Part shown: positions 16,252 to 24,303 of the stretch, in pieces
How the letters are laid out: each line of letters starts with the position of its first letter
Position numbering within the stretch: position 1 is the first letter of the stretch
Assembly (NCBI GenBank): GCA_013289985.1
Contig: JABCYW010000028.1
Span: 1-53,675, forward strand
Direction: 5' to 3'
Source of the DNA: Betaproteobacteria bacterium
GTDB lineage: Bacteria > Pseudomonadota > Gammaproteobacteria > Burkholderiales > Burkholderiaceae_C
DNA length: 53,675 nt
Made by a program: the position numbers and the translations under genes
Notes under the pieces: model-generated
What the model was told of the DNA's origin: nothing
Seen by the model: the letters and a program-made list of their open reading frames with translations, nothing else
The model's database searches: none

Positions 16252-16893
16252 TCATTGAGTGCCCGGCCCGAGGCGGACCGAGCGCACGAGCTCGGCCTGC
16301 GAGTGCTCCAGGTCCAGCTGGGGCGACAGCATGATCTCGGGATACGCGTCGCAGCGCGCCTGGAACGAGCGCGTGCCGCGGGCCTGGAAATCCTGGCGCA
16401 GTCCGGCGCGATTCGCGTCGACCCGCGCCTTGAGCTGGTCCACGGTGAGTCCCTCCTTGCGGGCCTGCTGGGACGCCTGGCCCCAATACTTGTCGATGAC
16501 CAGGAACTGGCCCTCGATCTCGTCGACGAACGAGCCGTGGTCCACCAGCCAGACCTCGTAGGCGTGGCGATTGGCCTCGGCGGTGGCGGGGAAGGTCTCG
16601 CTGCAGATCTCCTCGATCCACTTGACGCTGCGCACGCGCACGATGAGCTCGGCGAAGTCGTGGAAGTAGTCGCCGGTGGCCTGCGTGCTCGCGCGCGCGG
16701 TCGCGAACGCGCTGGGCGGCGGCTTGGGCAGCGAGAAGACGGTGGGCGCGCTGGCGGCTGCGGAGGCCGCGGGTGCCGCGATCGCGGGCGCGCCGCCCAC
16801 GGGCGTGCCCCATTCGGCCGAGGAGGCCGCCCGCTGGGCCCCCGACGAGGCGGCGAGGGCGAGCAATGCCAGCGGCAGGAAGCGTTTCATCAT
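16252..16893 (-). CDS. exported hypothetical protein
   Basis: A 213-residue protein with a signal peptide (residues 1-19: FLPLALLALAASSGAQ), then an Ala/Pro-rich linker to about residue 65 and a helical domain (TGDYFHDFAELIVRVRSV, WIEEICSETFPATAEANRHA, VWLVDHGSFVDEIEGQF). Two cysteines (near 99 and 182) could form a disulfide. I do not recognise the family. Its ATG at 16893 overlaps the stop of the upstream exported gene by four bases (ATGA), so both are translated as a pair. It converges on the hydrolase gene with 13 bases between the stops. Confidence 0.65.
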   Translation of the reverse strand: MMKRFLPLALLALAASSGAQRAASSAEWGTPVGGAPAIAAPAASAAASAPTVFSLPKPPPSAFATARASTQATGDYFHDFAELIVRVRSVKWIEEICSETFPATAEANRHAYEVWLVDHGSFVDEIEGQFLVIDKYWGQASQQARKEGLTVDQLKARVDANRAGLRQDFQARGTRSFQARCDAYPEIMLSPQLDLEHSQAELVRSVRLGPGTQ

Positions 16894-17165
16894 TTCGTGT
16901 AGTCGACCGTCTTGCAGGCGGCGTGGATGTCGCGGTCGCGCTGGGCGGCCGTGGCCTTCTCATGGGTGGGCACCATCACGTTGCCGCCTTCGAGGCAGCG
17001 CGCGCGGATCACATGGGGGCCGCGCTTGACGATCTTGTAGCCGCCGGTGCGCGGCGCGGAGGCGCCGCCCGCCGTGGCGGTGACGGCCGCGGCGTCGTGC
17101 GCCGCGGTGGCGAGCAGGACGGAGGCGCAGAGCGAGGCGAGGGCGGACAGGCGTTGGCGGGTCAT
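16890..17165 (-). CDS. small exported hypothetical protein
   Basis: A 91-residue protein from ATG 17165 (MTRQRLSALASLCASVLLAT), with a GGGAGA-type site upstream. The frame is open to 17222, but those residues precede the obvious signal peptide. The mature part is about 65 residues: a Thr/Gly linker, then YKIVKRGPHVIRARCLEGGN, continuing into a C-terminal Lys/Asp-rich helix and a second cysteine (HAACKTVDYTK). Two cysteines suggest one disulfide. Family not recognised. It is coupled by an ATGA overlap to the next exported gene, suggesting that the two products interact. Confidence 0.6.
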   Translation of the reverse strand: MTRQRLSALASLCASVLLATAAHDAAAVTATAGGASAPRTGGYKIVKRGPHVIRARCLEGGNVMVPTHEKATAAQRDRDIHAACKTVDYTK

Positions 17166-17354
17166 GGGGTCTCCCGTGTCGGATGGAAAAGGCAACTGCG
17201 GAGTTCCCTTCGCGGCAATCAACGCGCCGCCTTCGCTCGGGCAATGGGCGATTCTTCCACAGCGCGGACCGCTCAGGCAGAATCAGCCGGCAATGGATCC
17301 GCCGCCGGCGCCGGGAGCCTCCTGGCGCCGGCGTGCCAACGACAAGGCTCTTGC

Positions 17355-17801
17355 ATGAAGACCCCGCTGATGCTTGCCCTGGCGATGGCCTCGATCGTGG
17401 CCGTCGCCGCGCCGCCCGCCGCCGACGCGCCCTCCCGGCCCCTGCGCGCCGACCACCCGTTCCTGGGCGCCTGGCAGATCACGCGCCGCGACGACGATTG
17501 CGCGGAGGTCTACCGCGTCGACCGCAGCGGCCGCACGCTGATCACCAGCGCCGACGAGGTGGCGCAGTCCACGTTCACGATGTCCGACCAGCCCAGCGCC
17601 AAGGGCTACTACAAGTGGGTGGACACGCTGGTCAAGGACAACGGCAAGAAGGACTGCTGGGGCCAGATCACCAAGCCCGGCAAGACCACTACCCGCTACG
17701 TGCTGATGAATCCGGCGCAGGACCGGTTCATCGTGTGCGCGGCCGAGGACGGCAAGCAGTGCTTCGGGCCGTTCGTGAAGCTCGAGGGCGGGGACATCTG
17801 A
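17355..17801 (+). CDS. small exported hypothetical protein
   Basis: A 148-residue protein from ATG 17355. Residues 1-25 are a signal peptide (MLALAMASIVAVAAPPAADA). The mature domain opens with HPFLGAWQITRRDDDCAEVY, a lipocalin-like start (GxW motif), and continues with beta strands (GRTLITSADEVAQST, GYYKWVDTLVKDNGKK, TTTRYVLMNPAQDRFIVC) and four cysteines. The GxW plus beta-rich pattern suggests a small lipocalin or Cpx-type barrel, but I cannot assign a family. It starts a probable two-gene unit with the membrane protein three bases downstream, and is divergent from the exported pair at 16252-17165. Confidence 0.65.
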   Translation: MKTPLMLALAMASIVAVAAPPAADAPSRPLRADHPFLGAWQITRRDDDCAEVYRVDRSGRTLITSADEVAQSTFTMSDQPSAKGYYKWVDTLVKDNGKKDCWGQITKPGKTTTRYVLMNPAQDRFIVCAAEDGKQCFGPFVKLEGGDI

Positions 17802-17803
17802 CG

Positions 17804-18235
17804 ATGGCCTGGGACGATCCATCGCCGCGCACGCGCTCCTCGTTCGCATCGGCTCGGCCGCCGGCAGTGCCTGCGCTGCAGCCCGGCTACGGGGATGCGC
17901 CGGTCTCGTTCGGCCGCTTGATGTTTCGCGTGGTATTGGCCGGCGCCTTAGGCGTGCTCGCCATGCTGGGCACGAAGGCCGCGCTGGCTGGCTGGCATGG
18001 CCCAGGGGGACATGCCTCCGGGCTCGCCCTCGTCCTGGCGGTCGCGGTGGGCTTCGTCGTCGCCACCCTGGCCTGGAAATACGTGATGAACCGGCCGACG
18101 CGCCACGGCCTGAGCGCGCGCGTGCGCGACGGCAGCTGGGGTGGCGGGCCGGACGGCCTGCTCGATACATTCGTCGCTGTGGATGTCGTGACCGATCTCG
18201 TCGAAGTGGCCATCGACGTCGCGGCCGATCTCTGA
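17804..18235 (+). CDS. small membrane protein, hypothetical
   Basis: A 143-residue protein with ATG at 17804, two bases after the previous stop. Residues 1-38 are a disordered cytosolic stretch (Pro, Ser, Arg rich). Two hydrophobic segments follow, about 44-64 (LMFRVVLAGALGVLAMLGT) and 75-95 (SGLALVLAVAVGFVVATLAW), with a short Gly/His loop between. The C-terminus is acidic and hydrophobic (VAVDVVTDLVEVAIDVAADL). No family recognised. Tight spacing to the exported gene upstream suggests cotranscription. Confidence 0.6.
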   Translation: MAWDDPSPRTRSSFASARPPAVPALQPGYGDAPVSFGRLMFRVVLAGALGVLAMLGTKAALAGWHGPGGHASGLALVLAVAVGFVVATLAWKYVMNRPTRHGLSARVRDGSWGGGPDGLLDTFVAVDVVTDLVEVAIDVAADL

Positions 18236-18237
18236 GG

Positions 18238-19119
18238 CTAGTAGAGGCTGGGCTCGCCCGGCGGCCGCGTCTTGAAGCGCTTGTGCACCCAGTAGTACTG
18301 CGACGGGTTGCGCCGCACCTCCGACGCGATCCATTCGTTCATGCGCGCCGCGTCGGCCACCGGGTCGTCGCTGGGAAAGTCGGTCCACGGATCGAGGAAG
18401 CGCACGCGGTAGCCCTGGCCGCCGGGCAGCATCTCGGCCACCACCGGCTGCACCTTCATGTTCAACGACTTCGCCATCTTCGACGGCGCCAGCAGCGTGG
18501 CCGCGGGCACGCCCATGAAGGGCACGAACACGGCTTCCTGCGGGCCGAAGTCCATGTCGGGCAGGTTGAAGAACGCGAAGCCGCGCCGGATGGCGCGGAT
18601 CAGCGGCAGCGCCTTTTCGTGGCGCGAGAAGACGTCCCCCTGGTCGAAGCGCAGGCGGCCGGCGCGGATCGCCTTGTCGAACACGGCAATGCTCTGCTTC
18701 TGGTAGATCGAGCCCACCTTGCGGCCCTGGAACAACTGCGTCGACGCACCCGCCACGTCCAGCGCCACGAAGTGCGGCACCAGCCACATCACCGCGCCCG
18801 GCTCGCGGTCCGCGAAGCCGACGTCCCCTTCCACGTGGATGAGACGGCGCAGCCGCTCGGGCGACGCGTACCAGAGCAGGCCGCGCTCGAGGAAGCTGCG
18901 GGCGATCCACTGGAAGTTCTCGTAGGCGATCGCGCGGCGTTCGGCTTCGCTCTTGTCGGGCATCGTCAGCTCGAGGTTGCGCAGCGCGATGCGCCGGCGC
19001 GAGCCGGCCGCGATCCACAGCAGCTTGCCCAGGCCGCGGCCCGCCGCGGCCTGCACGGCCAGCGGCAGCCAGCTGAGCAGCCACAGCAGGCCCAGCACCC
19101 CGCGTGCGACGGTATTCAT
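18238..19119 (-). CDS. LpxL/HtrB-type lysophospholipid or lipid A acyltransferase (first paralogue)
   Basis: A 293-residue inner-membrane protein with an N-terminal membrane anchor (residues 8-27). The acyltransferase motif H(X4)D is VPHFVALD with His116 and Asp121. Further family signatures are RNLELTMPDKSEAERR near 47 and YWVHKRFKTRPPGEP at the C-terminus, which is diagnostic of LpxL/LpxM. It adds secondary acyl chains to Kdo2-lipid IVA using acyl-ACP. Its ATG at 19119 overlaps the stop of the second paralogue (ATGA), so both are translated from one mRNA. Which is the LpxL and which the LpxM equivalent cannot be decided by eye. Confidence 0.88.
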   Translation of the reverse strand: MNTVARGVLGLLWLLSWLPLAVQAAAGRGLGKLLWIAAGSRRRIALRNLELTMPDKSEAERRAIAYENFQWIARSFLERGLLWYASPERLRRLIHVEGDVGFADREPGAVMWLVPHFVALDVAGASTQLFQGRKVGSIYQKQSIAVFDKAIRAGRLRFDQGDVFSRHEKALPLIRAIRRGFAFFNLPDMDFGPQEAVFVPFMGVPAATLLAPSKMAKSLNMKVQPVVAEMLPGGQGYRVRFLDPWTDFPSDDPVADAARMNEWIASEVRRNPSQYYWVHKRFKTRPPGEPSLY

Positions 19120-20006
19120 TCGGTTCCTTCGGCGCGGGGCGCGGGGTCGGCCGTCTCGGCGGAGCGAGGCGACTTGTAGCGGTTGTACCCCCAGAGGTAT
19201 TGGCCGGGATCGCTCAGGATGGCCTGCTCCATCGTCTCGTTGATGATCGTGGCCGCCTCCAGCTGGGCGGCGGCGTCGCTGCCCGCGGGCAGCGGCCGCA
19301 CGAGCTCGCTGACGTGGATCACGTAGCCCGCGCCGCGCGGCAGCCGTTCGCCGCGCAGCACGATGAGGCGCGCGCCGGTCTGCTGGGCCAGGCGCGCGGC
19401 CAGGGTCATCGTGTAGGCGGGTTGCCCGAAGAAGGGCGCCCAGACCCCCTGGCCGTCGGGCGGGACCTGGTCGGGCAGCAGGCCGACGGTCTCGCGGCGC
19501 TTGAGCGCGCGCAGCATCTGGCGCACACCGGCCAGGTTGGCGGGCGCCGTGGGCATCGCCGGACGCTGGCGCGCCTGCTCCTGGAACTCGCGCAGCGCCC
19601 GCTGGCGCGCCGGCCGGTACAGCACGGTGATCGGCTTGGCCTGGCCGTGGCGGGCGGCGTAGGCGCGGCCCGCGATCTCGAAGCTGCCCATGTGCGGCGT
19701 CAGCAGCAGCAGCGGCTCGCGTGCGGCCACGATGGCGTCCAGCGCCTCGGGGTTGCGCCAGGTGACCCGGCGCGCGAGGTCGGCGTCGTCCGCGCGCAGC
19801 CACAGCCACGGGGTCTCGGCCACCATCCGGCCTGCCGCGGCGATGGAGAGCCGCCGTGCGGCCGCCGGCACGCCGGCCAGCTCGGCGTTCGTACGGACGC
19901 GGCGGCGGTAGGTGGGCGAGCACAGCCAGACCAGCCAGCCCAGGAGGCCGCCGATGGCGTGCAGCCGGCGCAGCGGCCAGCCCGAGATCCAGCGAACGAG
20001 GAACAT
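19116..20006 (-). CDS. LpxL/HtrB-type lipid A acyltransferase (second paralogue)
   Basis: A 296-residue inner-membrane protein starting at ATG 20006, the first gene of the acyltransferase pair. The N-terminal membrane segment is near residues 15-30 (LHAIGGLLGWLVWLCS). The motif H(X4)E is TPHMGSFEIAG with His105 and Glu110, as in canonical LpxL. LLPDQVPPDGQGVWAPFFGQ (near 174-193) and YLWGYNRYKSP at the end are family signatures. The downstream paralogue has Asp in place of the Glu of H(X4)E. It is divergent from the PagL-like gene across a 153-base region, so lipid A acylation and deacylation genes share a control region. Confidence 0.88.
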   Translation of the reverse strand: MFLVRWISGWPLRRLHAIGGLLGWLVWLCSPTYRRRVRTNAELAGVPAAARRLSIAAAGRMVAETPWLWLRADDADLARRVTWRNPEALDAIVAAREPLLLLTPHMGSFEIAGRAYAARHGQAKPITVLYRPARQRALREFQEQARQRPAMPTAPANLAGVRQMLRALKRRETVGLLPDQVPPDGQGVWAPFFGQPAYTMTLAARLAQQTGARLIVLRGERLPRGAGYVIHVSELVRPLPAGSDAAAQLEAATIINETMEQAILSDPGQYLWGYNRYKSPRSAETADPAPRAEGTE

Positions 20007-20159
20007 CAAGTTGTTCTGGTGACGGTGAGCGCCGGGGCGGCGCGGCTCCGGCAGGTGGTCGGCGATTATCGGCCAGCGAGGCCGGCGTCTGTCGCGCGCG
20101 GCCGACGCGGCACCCGGCCAGGTGTCAGGGTTATCGCCCGGTCGCGCTAAAGTGCGCGG

Positions 20160-20843
20160 ATGCATCCGACCACCTTCGCCCTCCGCCCGCGGCTGACCGC
20201 GGCCCTGACGCTCGCCGCCATGGCGCTCGCGACCGCCGCCCCGGCCCGCGCCGAGACCGGCGCCGGCAGCGCGCTGAAGAACACCGCCATCGCCGGCACC
20301 ATCGCCACGTGGACGGTGGCGGCGCTCAGGGGCGCGCCGTTCTTCGGCTGCCTGGCGCACGGCCAGCCCGGCAACGACGCCTGGGGCGGCCGCGTCGCCG
20401 CGGGCAAGGACGCCGAGCTGTCCTACGAATCGATCGGCGCCGAGCGCCACGAGTGCCAGCTCACCAGCGTGTCGGGCTTCGCGCTCGACATGTCGCCGGT
20501 GATCTCGGCCAGCGCGTGGCAGGCCAAGTCCGACAGCGCTTTCTCGCACAGCGCCTGGGACATCGCCTTCGTGCCGATGATGCACTGGCGCTACCCGGTG
20601 GGCGGCGGCGCGCGCCTGGACCTCGAGTTCGGCATCGGCCCGAGCTATCTCAGCGAGTCCGACATCGGCAACCGCCTGAAGGGCAGCAACTTCCAGTTCT
20701 CCGACCACTTCGGCGTGGGCGTCAGCAGCGCCGACGGCCACTGGCGCGCGGGGTTCGCGTTCCGCCACATCAGCAACCTGTCGATCCGCACGCCCAACAA
20801 CGCGGTCGATTTCAAGGGCATCGCGCTCGAGTGGACGCCCTGA
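20160..20843 (+). CDS. pagL: PagL-like lipid A 3-O-deacylase (acyloxyacyl hydrolase)
   Basis: A 227-residue outer-membrane beta-barrel protein with a signal peptide (residues 1-32, ending ARA). The C-terminal motif FRHISNLSIRTPNNAVDF matches the PagL active-site strand: a His followed two residues later by Ser. PagL removes the 3-position primary acyl chain from lipid A. The third triad residue of the Pseudomonas enzyme (Glu140, 14 residues after His126) corresponds here to Asp. The preceding ~45 residues (IAGTIATWTVAALRGAP) are more hydrophobic than usual and may give an extra N-terminal helix. Divergent LpxL genes and the LpxE-like gene on its other side support an LPS role. Confidence 0.75.
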   Translation: MHPTTFALRPRLTAALTLAAMALATAAPARAETGAGSALKNTAIAGTIATWTVAALRGAPFFGCLAHGQPGNDAWGGRVAAGKDAELSYESIGAERHECQLTSVSGFALDMSPVISASAWQAKSDSAFSHSAWDIAFVPMMHWRYPVGGGARLDLEFGIGPSYLSESDIGNRLKGSNFQFSDHFGVGVSSADGHWRAGFAFRHISNLSIRTPNNAVDFKGIALEWTP

Positions 20844-20859
20844 GAAGGCCTGGGCCTCC

Positions 20860-20893
20860 ATGAAGACGGCGACCCGCGGGTCGCCGTCTTCAT
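20860..20893. terminator. 34-base perfect palindrome between convergent pagL-like and lpxE-like genes
   Basis: Seventeen bases on each side pair perfectly (ATGAAGACGGCGACCCG and its complement) with no loop in between. It lies just after the PagL-like stop and overlaps the stop of the convergent PAP2 gene at 20890. It probably acts as a bidirectional terminator hairpin, although no long U tract follows. Confidence 0.65.
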
Positions 20894-21636
20894 TTCGCCT
20901 CCAGCGCCTCGCGCCGCCGCCGCCGTCGCAGCGCCACAAGCCGCAGCCACGCCTCGCGGATCAGCCAGCCGCTGGCCCAGACCGCGAGACCCGCGAACAA
21001 GGTGTCGCTGAGGAAGTGGCCGCCCTCGGCGATGCGCGCCAGGCTCACGACGGCGCCCCAGGCCAGGCCGATCCACAGCCAGCGCCGGCGCGTGGCCACG
21101 CTGCCCATCAGGCCCACGGCCATCAGGATGTAGCCCGAGGTGGCGTGGCCGCTCACGAACGAGCAGTTGTGCGCGCACTGGTCGGTGGGCGTCAGTGCCG
21201 GCGAGAAGTGCCGGCTGCCGCCGAACTGGGTCACCTGCACGGGGCGGGCGCGGCCCCAGTACTCCTTCAGTCCGGCGTTGACCACCAGGCCCGAGCCCAG
21301 GATGCTCACCCAGGCGAGCGCGACCAGGCGGCGCGACCAGCGGACACCGATCGGGTGCGGGCGCCATCGCGAGACGACGATGACCGCCACGCCCGCCAGC
21401 GCATAGAGCTTCCCCGACCACGGGATGCCGTGGTACAGGAAGCGCACGAAGGCGTAGTGGTCGCCGATGAACTCGCCGTTGGCGTCGTGGAACTGGCCGC
21501 TGGCCCACAGGTCGAGTTGCGGCCAGGCGGTGAAGATCCACGCGAGCGCGAGCGCCAGCGCGAGGCCGATCCAGCCGGCCTTGTGGCGCGCGCGCCATCC
21601 GCGCCGCGGCGCGCGTTCGGGCGCGGCGGCGGTCAC
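20890..21636 (-). CDS. PAP2-superfamily phosphatase, LpxE-like candidate
   Basis: A 248-residue inner-membrane protein translated from GTG 21636 in a GTGA overlap with the GT39 gene. All three PAP2 motifs are intact: K124-x6-R131-P132 (KEYWGRARP), SFVSGH (Ser162 Gly163 His164) and R201-x5-H207-x3-D211 (ARIAEGGHFLSD), with about six membrane segments. The Cys-containing loop between motifs (TDQCAHNCSF) and the size resemble LpxE/LpxF-type lipid A phosphatases and phosphatidylglycerophosphatase-type enzymes. As the last gene of a glycolipid operon next to pagL it may remove the lipid A 1- or 4'-phosphate, or recycle polyprenyl phosphate. Substrate assignment is inference. Confidence 0.8.
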   Translation of the reverse strand: MTAAAPERAPRRGWRARHKAGWIGLALALALAWIFTAWPQLDLWASGQFHDANGEFIGDHYAFVRFLYHGIPWSGKLYALAGVAVIVVSRWRPHPIGVRWSRRLVALAWVSILGSGLVVNAGLKEYWGRARPVQVTQFGGSRHFSPALTPTDQCAHNCSFVSGHATSGYILMAVGLMGSVATRRRWLWIGLAWGAVVSLARIAEGGHFLSDTLFAGLAVWASGWLIREAWLRLVALRRRRRREALEAK

Positions 21637-24257
21637 GGCTTGCGCGCGGGCCCGGCGGCCGGCGCGGGAGCCACCGGTGCCGGGGCGGGCACGGGCGCCG
21701 CAAGCTTGGACGCAGCGGCCGCGGCGGCGGCGCTGGCGGCCTCGGCCGCCTCGGCGGCGACCCTGGCCGCGGCGATGGCCAGCGCCTGGGCCGAGGCGGC
21801 CTCGCTGGCCGCCTGCGCCGCGTTCTGCTCGGCGCCGATGCGCGACAGGGGCTCGGAGGCCGCGGGCGCCGGGCGCACGAGCGCGTAGCCGCGCACCTGC
21901 TGCACCACTTCCAGCCGGGCGAGTTCCTCGGGCTTGACGCGGTCGATGCGCGTCAGCGCCCAGTCGCCGTTGACCGGATCGGTGCGCTCGGCGGTGCGGT
22001 TCAGGTAGAACGCGATGCTGGGCTGGTGCAGGCGCCACTGCACGACGCGCTGGCGGTCGAGCAGCGTCATCTGCGCGATGGGCACCGTGCGCGCGAGCGT
22101 GCGGATCGGATCCTGCACCGTCTGGCCCCACCACGGCAGCACCGCCAGCACCATCCATCCGGCGGCGAGCAGCGCCGCGAACACCGCGCCGTCGGCCTCG
22201 GTGATGTAGTTGCGCACGTTGGGCACCCAGATCGTGAGCGCGAACACGAGCAGGCCGACGGGCACGCTCAGCCACACCCACGGCGCCACCGGCGCGGTCG
22301 ACAGCAGCGTGTGGTACAGCGGGTCGCTGGTGCTGCCCGCGGCATAGCCGGCGATCCACGGGCTCGCCGCGCCGAGGGCCACCACCAAGAGGATGGTGGC
22401 GCACAGCCCGATCCGCACGGGCCACCTGGCCACGACGAGTTCCTGCGCGGCCAGCAGCATCAGCGGCGTGAAGCCGTACAGCACGTAGTGCGGCAGCTTG
22501 GTGCCCGACAGCGAGAAGAACACGAGCACGAAACCCAGCCACACCAGCATGAAGCGGCCCAGCGGTTCGCGCCAGCGCGAGCGCAGGTGCATCGCGATGG
22601 GCACCAGCAACGGCGTCCACGGCATCATCGCCACCGGCAGGACCTCGAGGTAGTAGAACAGGCTGCCGGCGTGGCCTTCCAGCGAGCCGGTGAAGCGCTG
22701 GAGGTTGTGGTGCAGCAGGAAGCCGTCGACGAACGCCATGCCGTGGCGCGCGACGGCGTAGATGTACCAGGGCAGCGAGATGCACAGCATCAGCGCCCAG
22801 GCCACCGGATCGCCGACCAGGCGCGTCATGCGCGAGCGGTCGCGGTTGGTCGCCAGCCACAGGCCGGCCGCGGCCGCGGGGATCAGCAGCGCCACCGGGC
22901 CCTTGGCCAGCAGGCCCAGCCCGATCCACGCGAACGCGCGCCGGCGCGGCCAGTCGCGGCCGTTCTCCAGGTGGCGCCACAGGTCGAGCGCGGACAGCGT
23001 CAGCAGCAGGTTGAGCAGAGAATCGGCCGTCGCGGCGCGGCCGATCAGCATGGGCCCCAGGCTGGTGGCGAGGATGCCGGCCGCGGCAATGGCGACCTGC
23101 GGCCCGAAGCGCCGCCACGCGAAGTGCCCGATGGCCAGGCACCACAGGAACGCGCAGAGCGCCGACGGCAGCCGCACGGCGAACTCGTTGATGCCGAACG
23201 TCTTCAGGCTGATCGCCTGGAACCAGTAGATGAGGATGGGCTTGTCGAAGCGGTCGACGCCGTTGAGCGTGGTGCTGCCCCAGTCGTGGCCGATGGTGAG
23301 CTCGCGCGTGGCCTCGGCGAACGCGCCCTCGTCGACGTCGAACAGCGGCGCGGCGCCCAGGCGCGCTATCCACAGCGCCAGCAGCACCGTCATCAGGATG
23401 CCCAGCAGGCGCATCGACGGCGCCGAACCGTAGGCGCGGCGCATGGGCGCGGCCACGGCGATGACCGTGTCGGCCTCGGGCGACGCCGGGCTCGGCCCGC
23501 CCGGCATCATCACCGTGTCGTCGTCATCGGAGGCGAAGGCGCGCGCGTAGTCGTCCTCGTCGTCGGGGCTCAGCGCCGTCAACGGGATGGGCCGCGAGGC
23601 GCGGTGCTCGGCGGCCGAGGGCGGCGGTGTGCGCACCGGCGCCGGCGCGATGCGCTCGAACGACGGCGCCCGCGCGGGCGGCTGCGGTGGCAACGGCAGT
23701 TGCGGCGGGGGAGGCGGCGGACGCGGCGCGGGCGGCTTCGGGATGGGCTGTGCCTTGCCGGCCTGGGCATCGCTGGCCGTCCACATCTGCGGCTGCGACG
23801 GCCGCGCGTCTTCCTCCGGCCGGGCCGGCTTGCCCACGGTCTCCATCAGCTCGGAGATGGAGCGCGGCTTGGCGGGCGGGGGCGGCTGCACGGGCGGCCG
23901 GGGCGACGGCGGCGGCGCCGCGATCGGCGACTTGCGCAGCGGCTCCAGCGGCTCATCGGGAGGAAGCGGCGGCACCCACGCCGGACGGTCGTCGCCGACG
24001 ACGACGCCGGGCACGTCGACCGGGACCGGCGGCCTGGCCGGGCCCGCCGACGGACGCGGCGGGGGAGGCGGCAGCGGGGCCGCCGCGACGTTGAACGTGA
24101 GGTTCGGCGCCGTCTCCGGCGGGCGCTCCTCGCCTCCGAACAGGTCGTCATAGGGCATCAGCGCCGGCGGAGCCTCGGCCGCCGGAGCGGGCGCGGGCGG
24201 CTTGGGCGCCGGACCCGGCGGAGCAGACGAGGGCGGAGGCGGGGGCAGGGCCGACAT
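21633..24257 (-). CDS. ArnT-like GT39 family glycosyltransferase with long Pro-rich N-terminal extension
   Basis: An 874-residue protein, far longer than ArnT (~550). Residues 1-281 are a disordered, cytosolic Pro/Ala-rich extension (for example a PPPPPPRPS run at 64-70 and an acidic DDDDTVM stretch at 244-250). A GT-C membrane domain follows from about 282: first segment LLGILMTVLLALWIARLG, then PLFDVDEGAFAEATREL with the catalytic Asp-rich loop (DVDE) of PMT/ArnT enzymes, many membrane helices, and the GxKLPHYVLYGF motif (SGTKLPHYVLYGF). The C-terminal ~75 residues are Ala/Glu-rich (coiled or disordered). It transfers a sugar from a polyprenyl phosphate to lipid A or another acceptor. An internal ATG at 23444 would give a normal-length ArnT. 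No good ribosome site was found for ATG 24257. Confidence 0.85.
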   Translation of the reverse strand: MSALPPPPPSSAPPGPAPKPPAPAPAAEAPPALMPYDDLFGGEERPPETAPNLTFNVAAAPLPPPPPRPSAGPARPPVPVDVPGVVVGDDRPAWVPPLPPDEPLEPLRKSPIAAPPPSPRPPVQPPPPAKPRSISELMETVGKPARPEEDARPSQPQMWTASDAQAGKAQPIPKPPAPRPPPPPPQLPLPPQPPARAPSFERIAPAPVRTPPPSAAEHRASRPIPLTALSPDDEDDYARAFASDDDDTVMMPGGPSPASPEADTVIAVAAPMRRAYGSAPSMRLLGILMTVLLALWIARLGAAPLFDVDEGAFAEATRELTIGHDWGSTTLNGVDRFDKPILIYWFQAISLKTFGINEFAVRLPSALCAFLWCLAIGHFAWRRFGPQVAIAAAGILATSLGPMLIGRAATADSLLNLLLTLSALDLWRHLENGRDWPRRRAFAWIGLGLLAKGPVALLIPAAAAGLWLATNRDRSRMTRLVGDPVAWALMLCISLPWYIYAVARHGMAFVDGFLLHHNLQRFTGSLEGHAGSLFYYLEVLPVAMMPWTPLLVPIAMHLRSRWREPLGRFMLVWLGFVLVFFSLSGTKLPHYVLYGFTPLMLLAAQELVVARWPVRIGLCATILLVVALGAASPWIAGYAAGSTSDPLYHTLLSTAPVAPWVWLSVPVGLLVFALTIWVPNVRNYITEADGAVFAALLAAGWMVLAVLPWWGQTVQDPIRTLARTVPIAQMTLLDRQRVVQWRLHQPSIAFYLNRTAERTDPVNGDWALTRIDRVKPEELARLEVVQQVRGYALVRPAPAASEPLSRIGAEQNAAQAASEAASAQALAIAAARVAAEAAEAASAAAAAAASKLAAPVPAPAPVAPAPAAGPARKP

Positions 24258-24303
24258 CGACGGTTTCGGTGAGGTTGTGTGGGGTCGCGACTTCAGGGAA
24301 ACG

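Noticed and set aside
23600-24250. Tandem repeats or CRISPR-like pattern in the Pro-rich region of the GT39 gene
   Set aside because: The repetition is of proline codons with irregular spacing, without constant repeats and spacers.
22026-24272. 748-codon frame opposite the GT39 gene, and similar long antisense frames such as 29761-31563 opposite ahcY
   Set aside because: Arg/His/Gly-rich low-complexity translations with no domain resemblance; shadows of real genes on the other strand.
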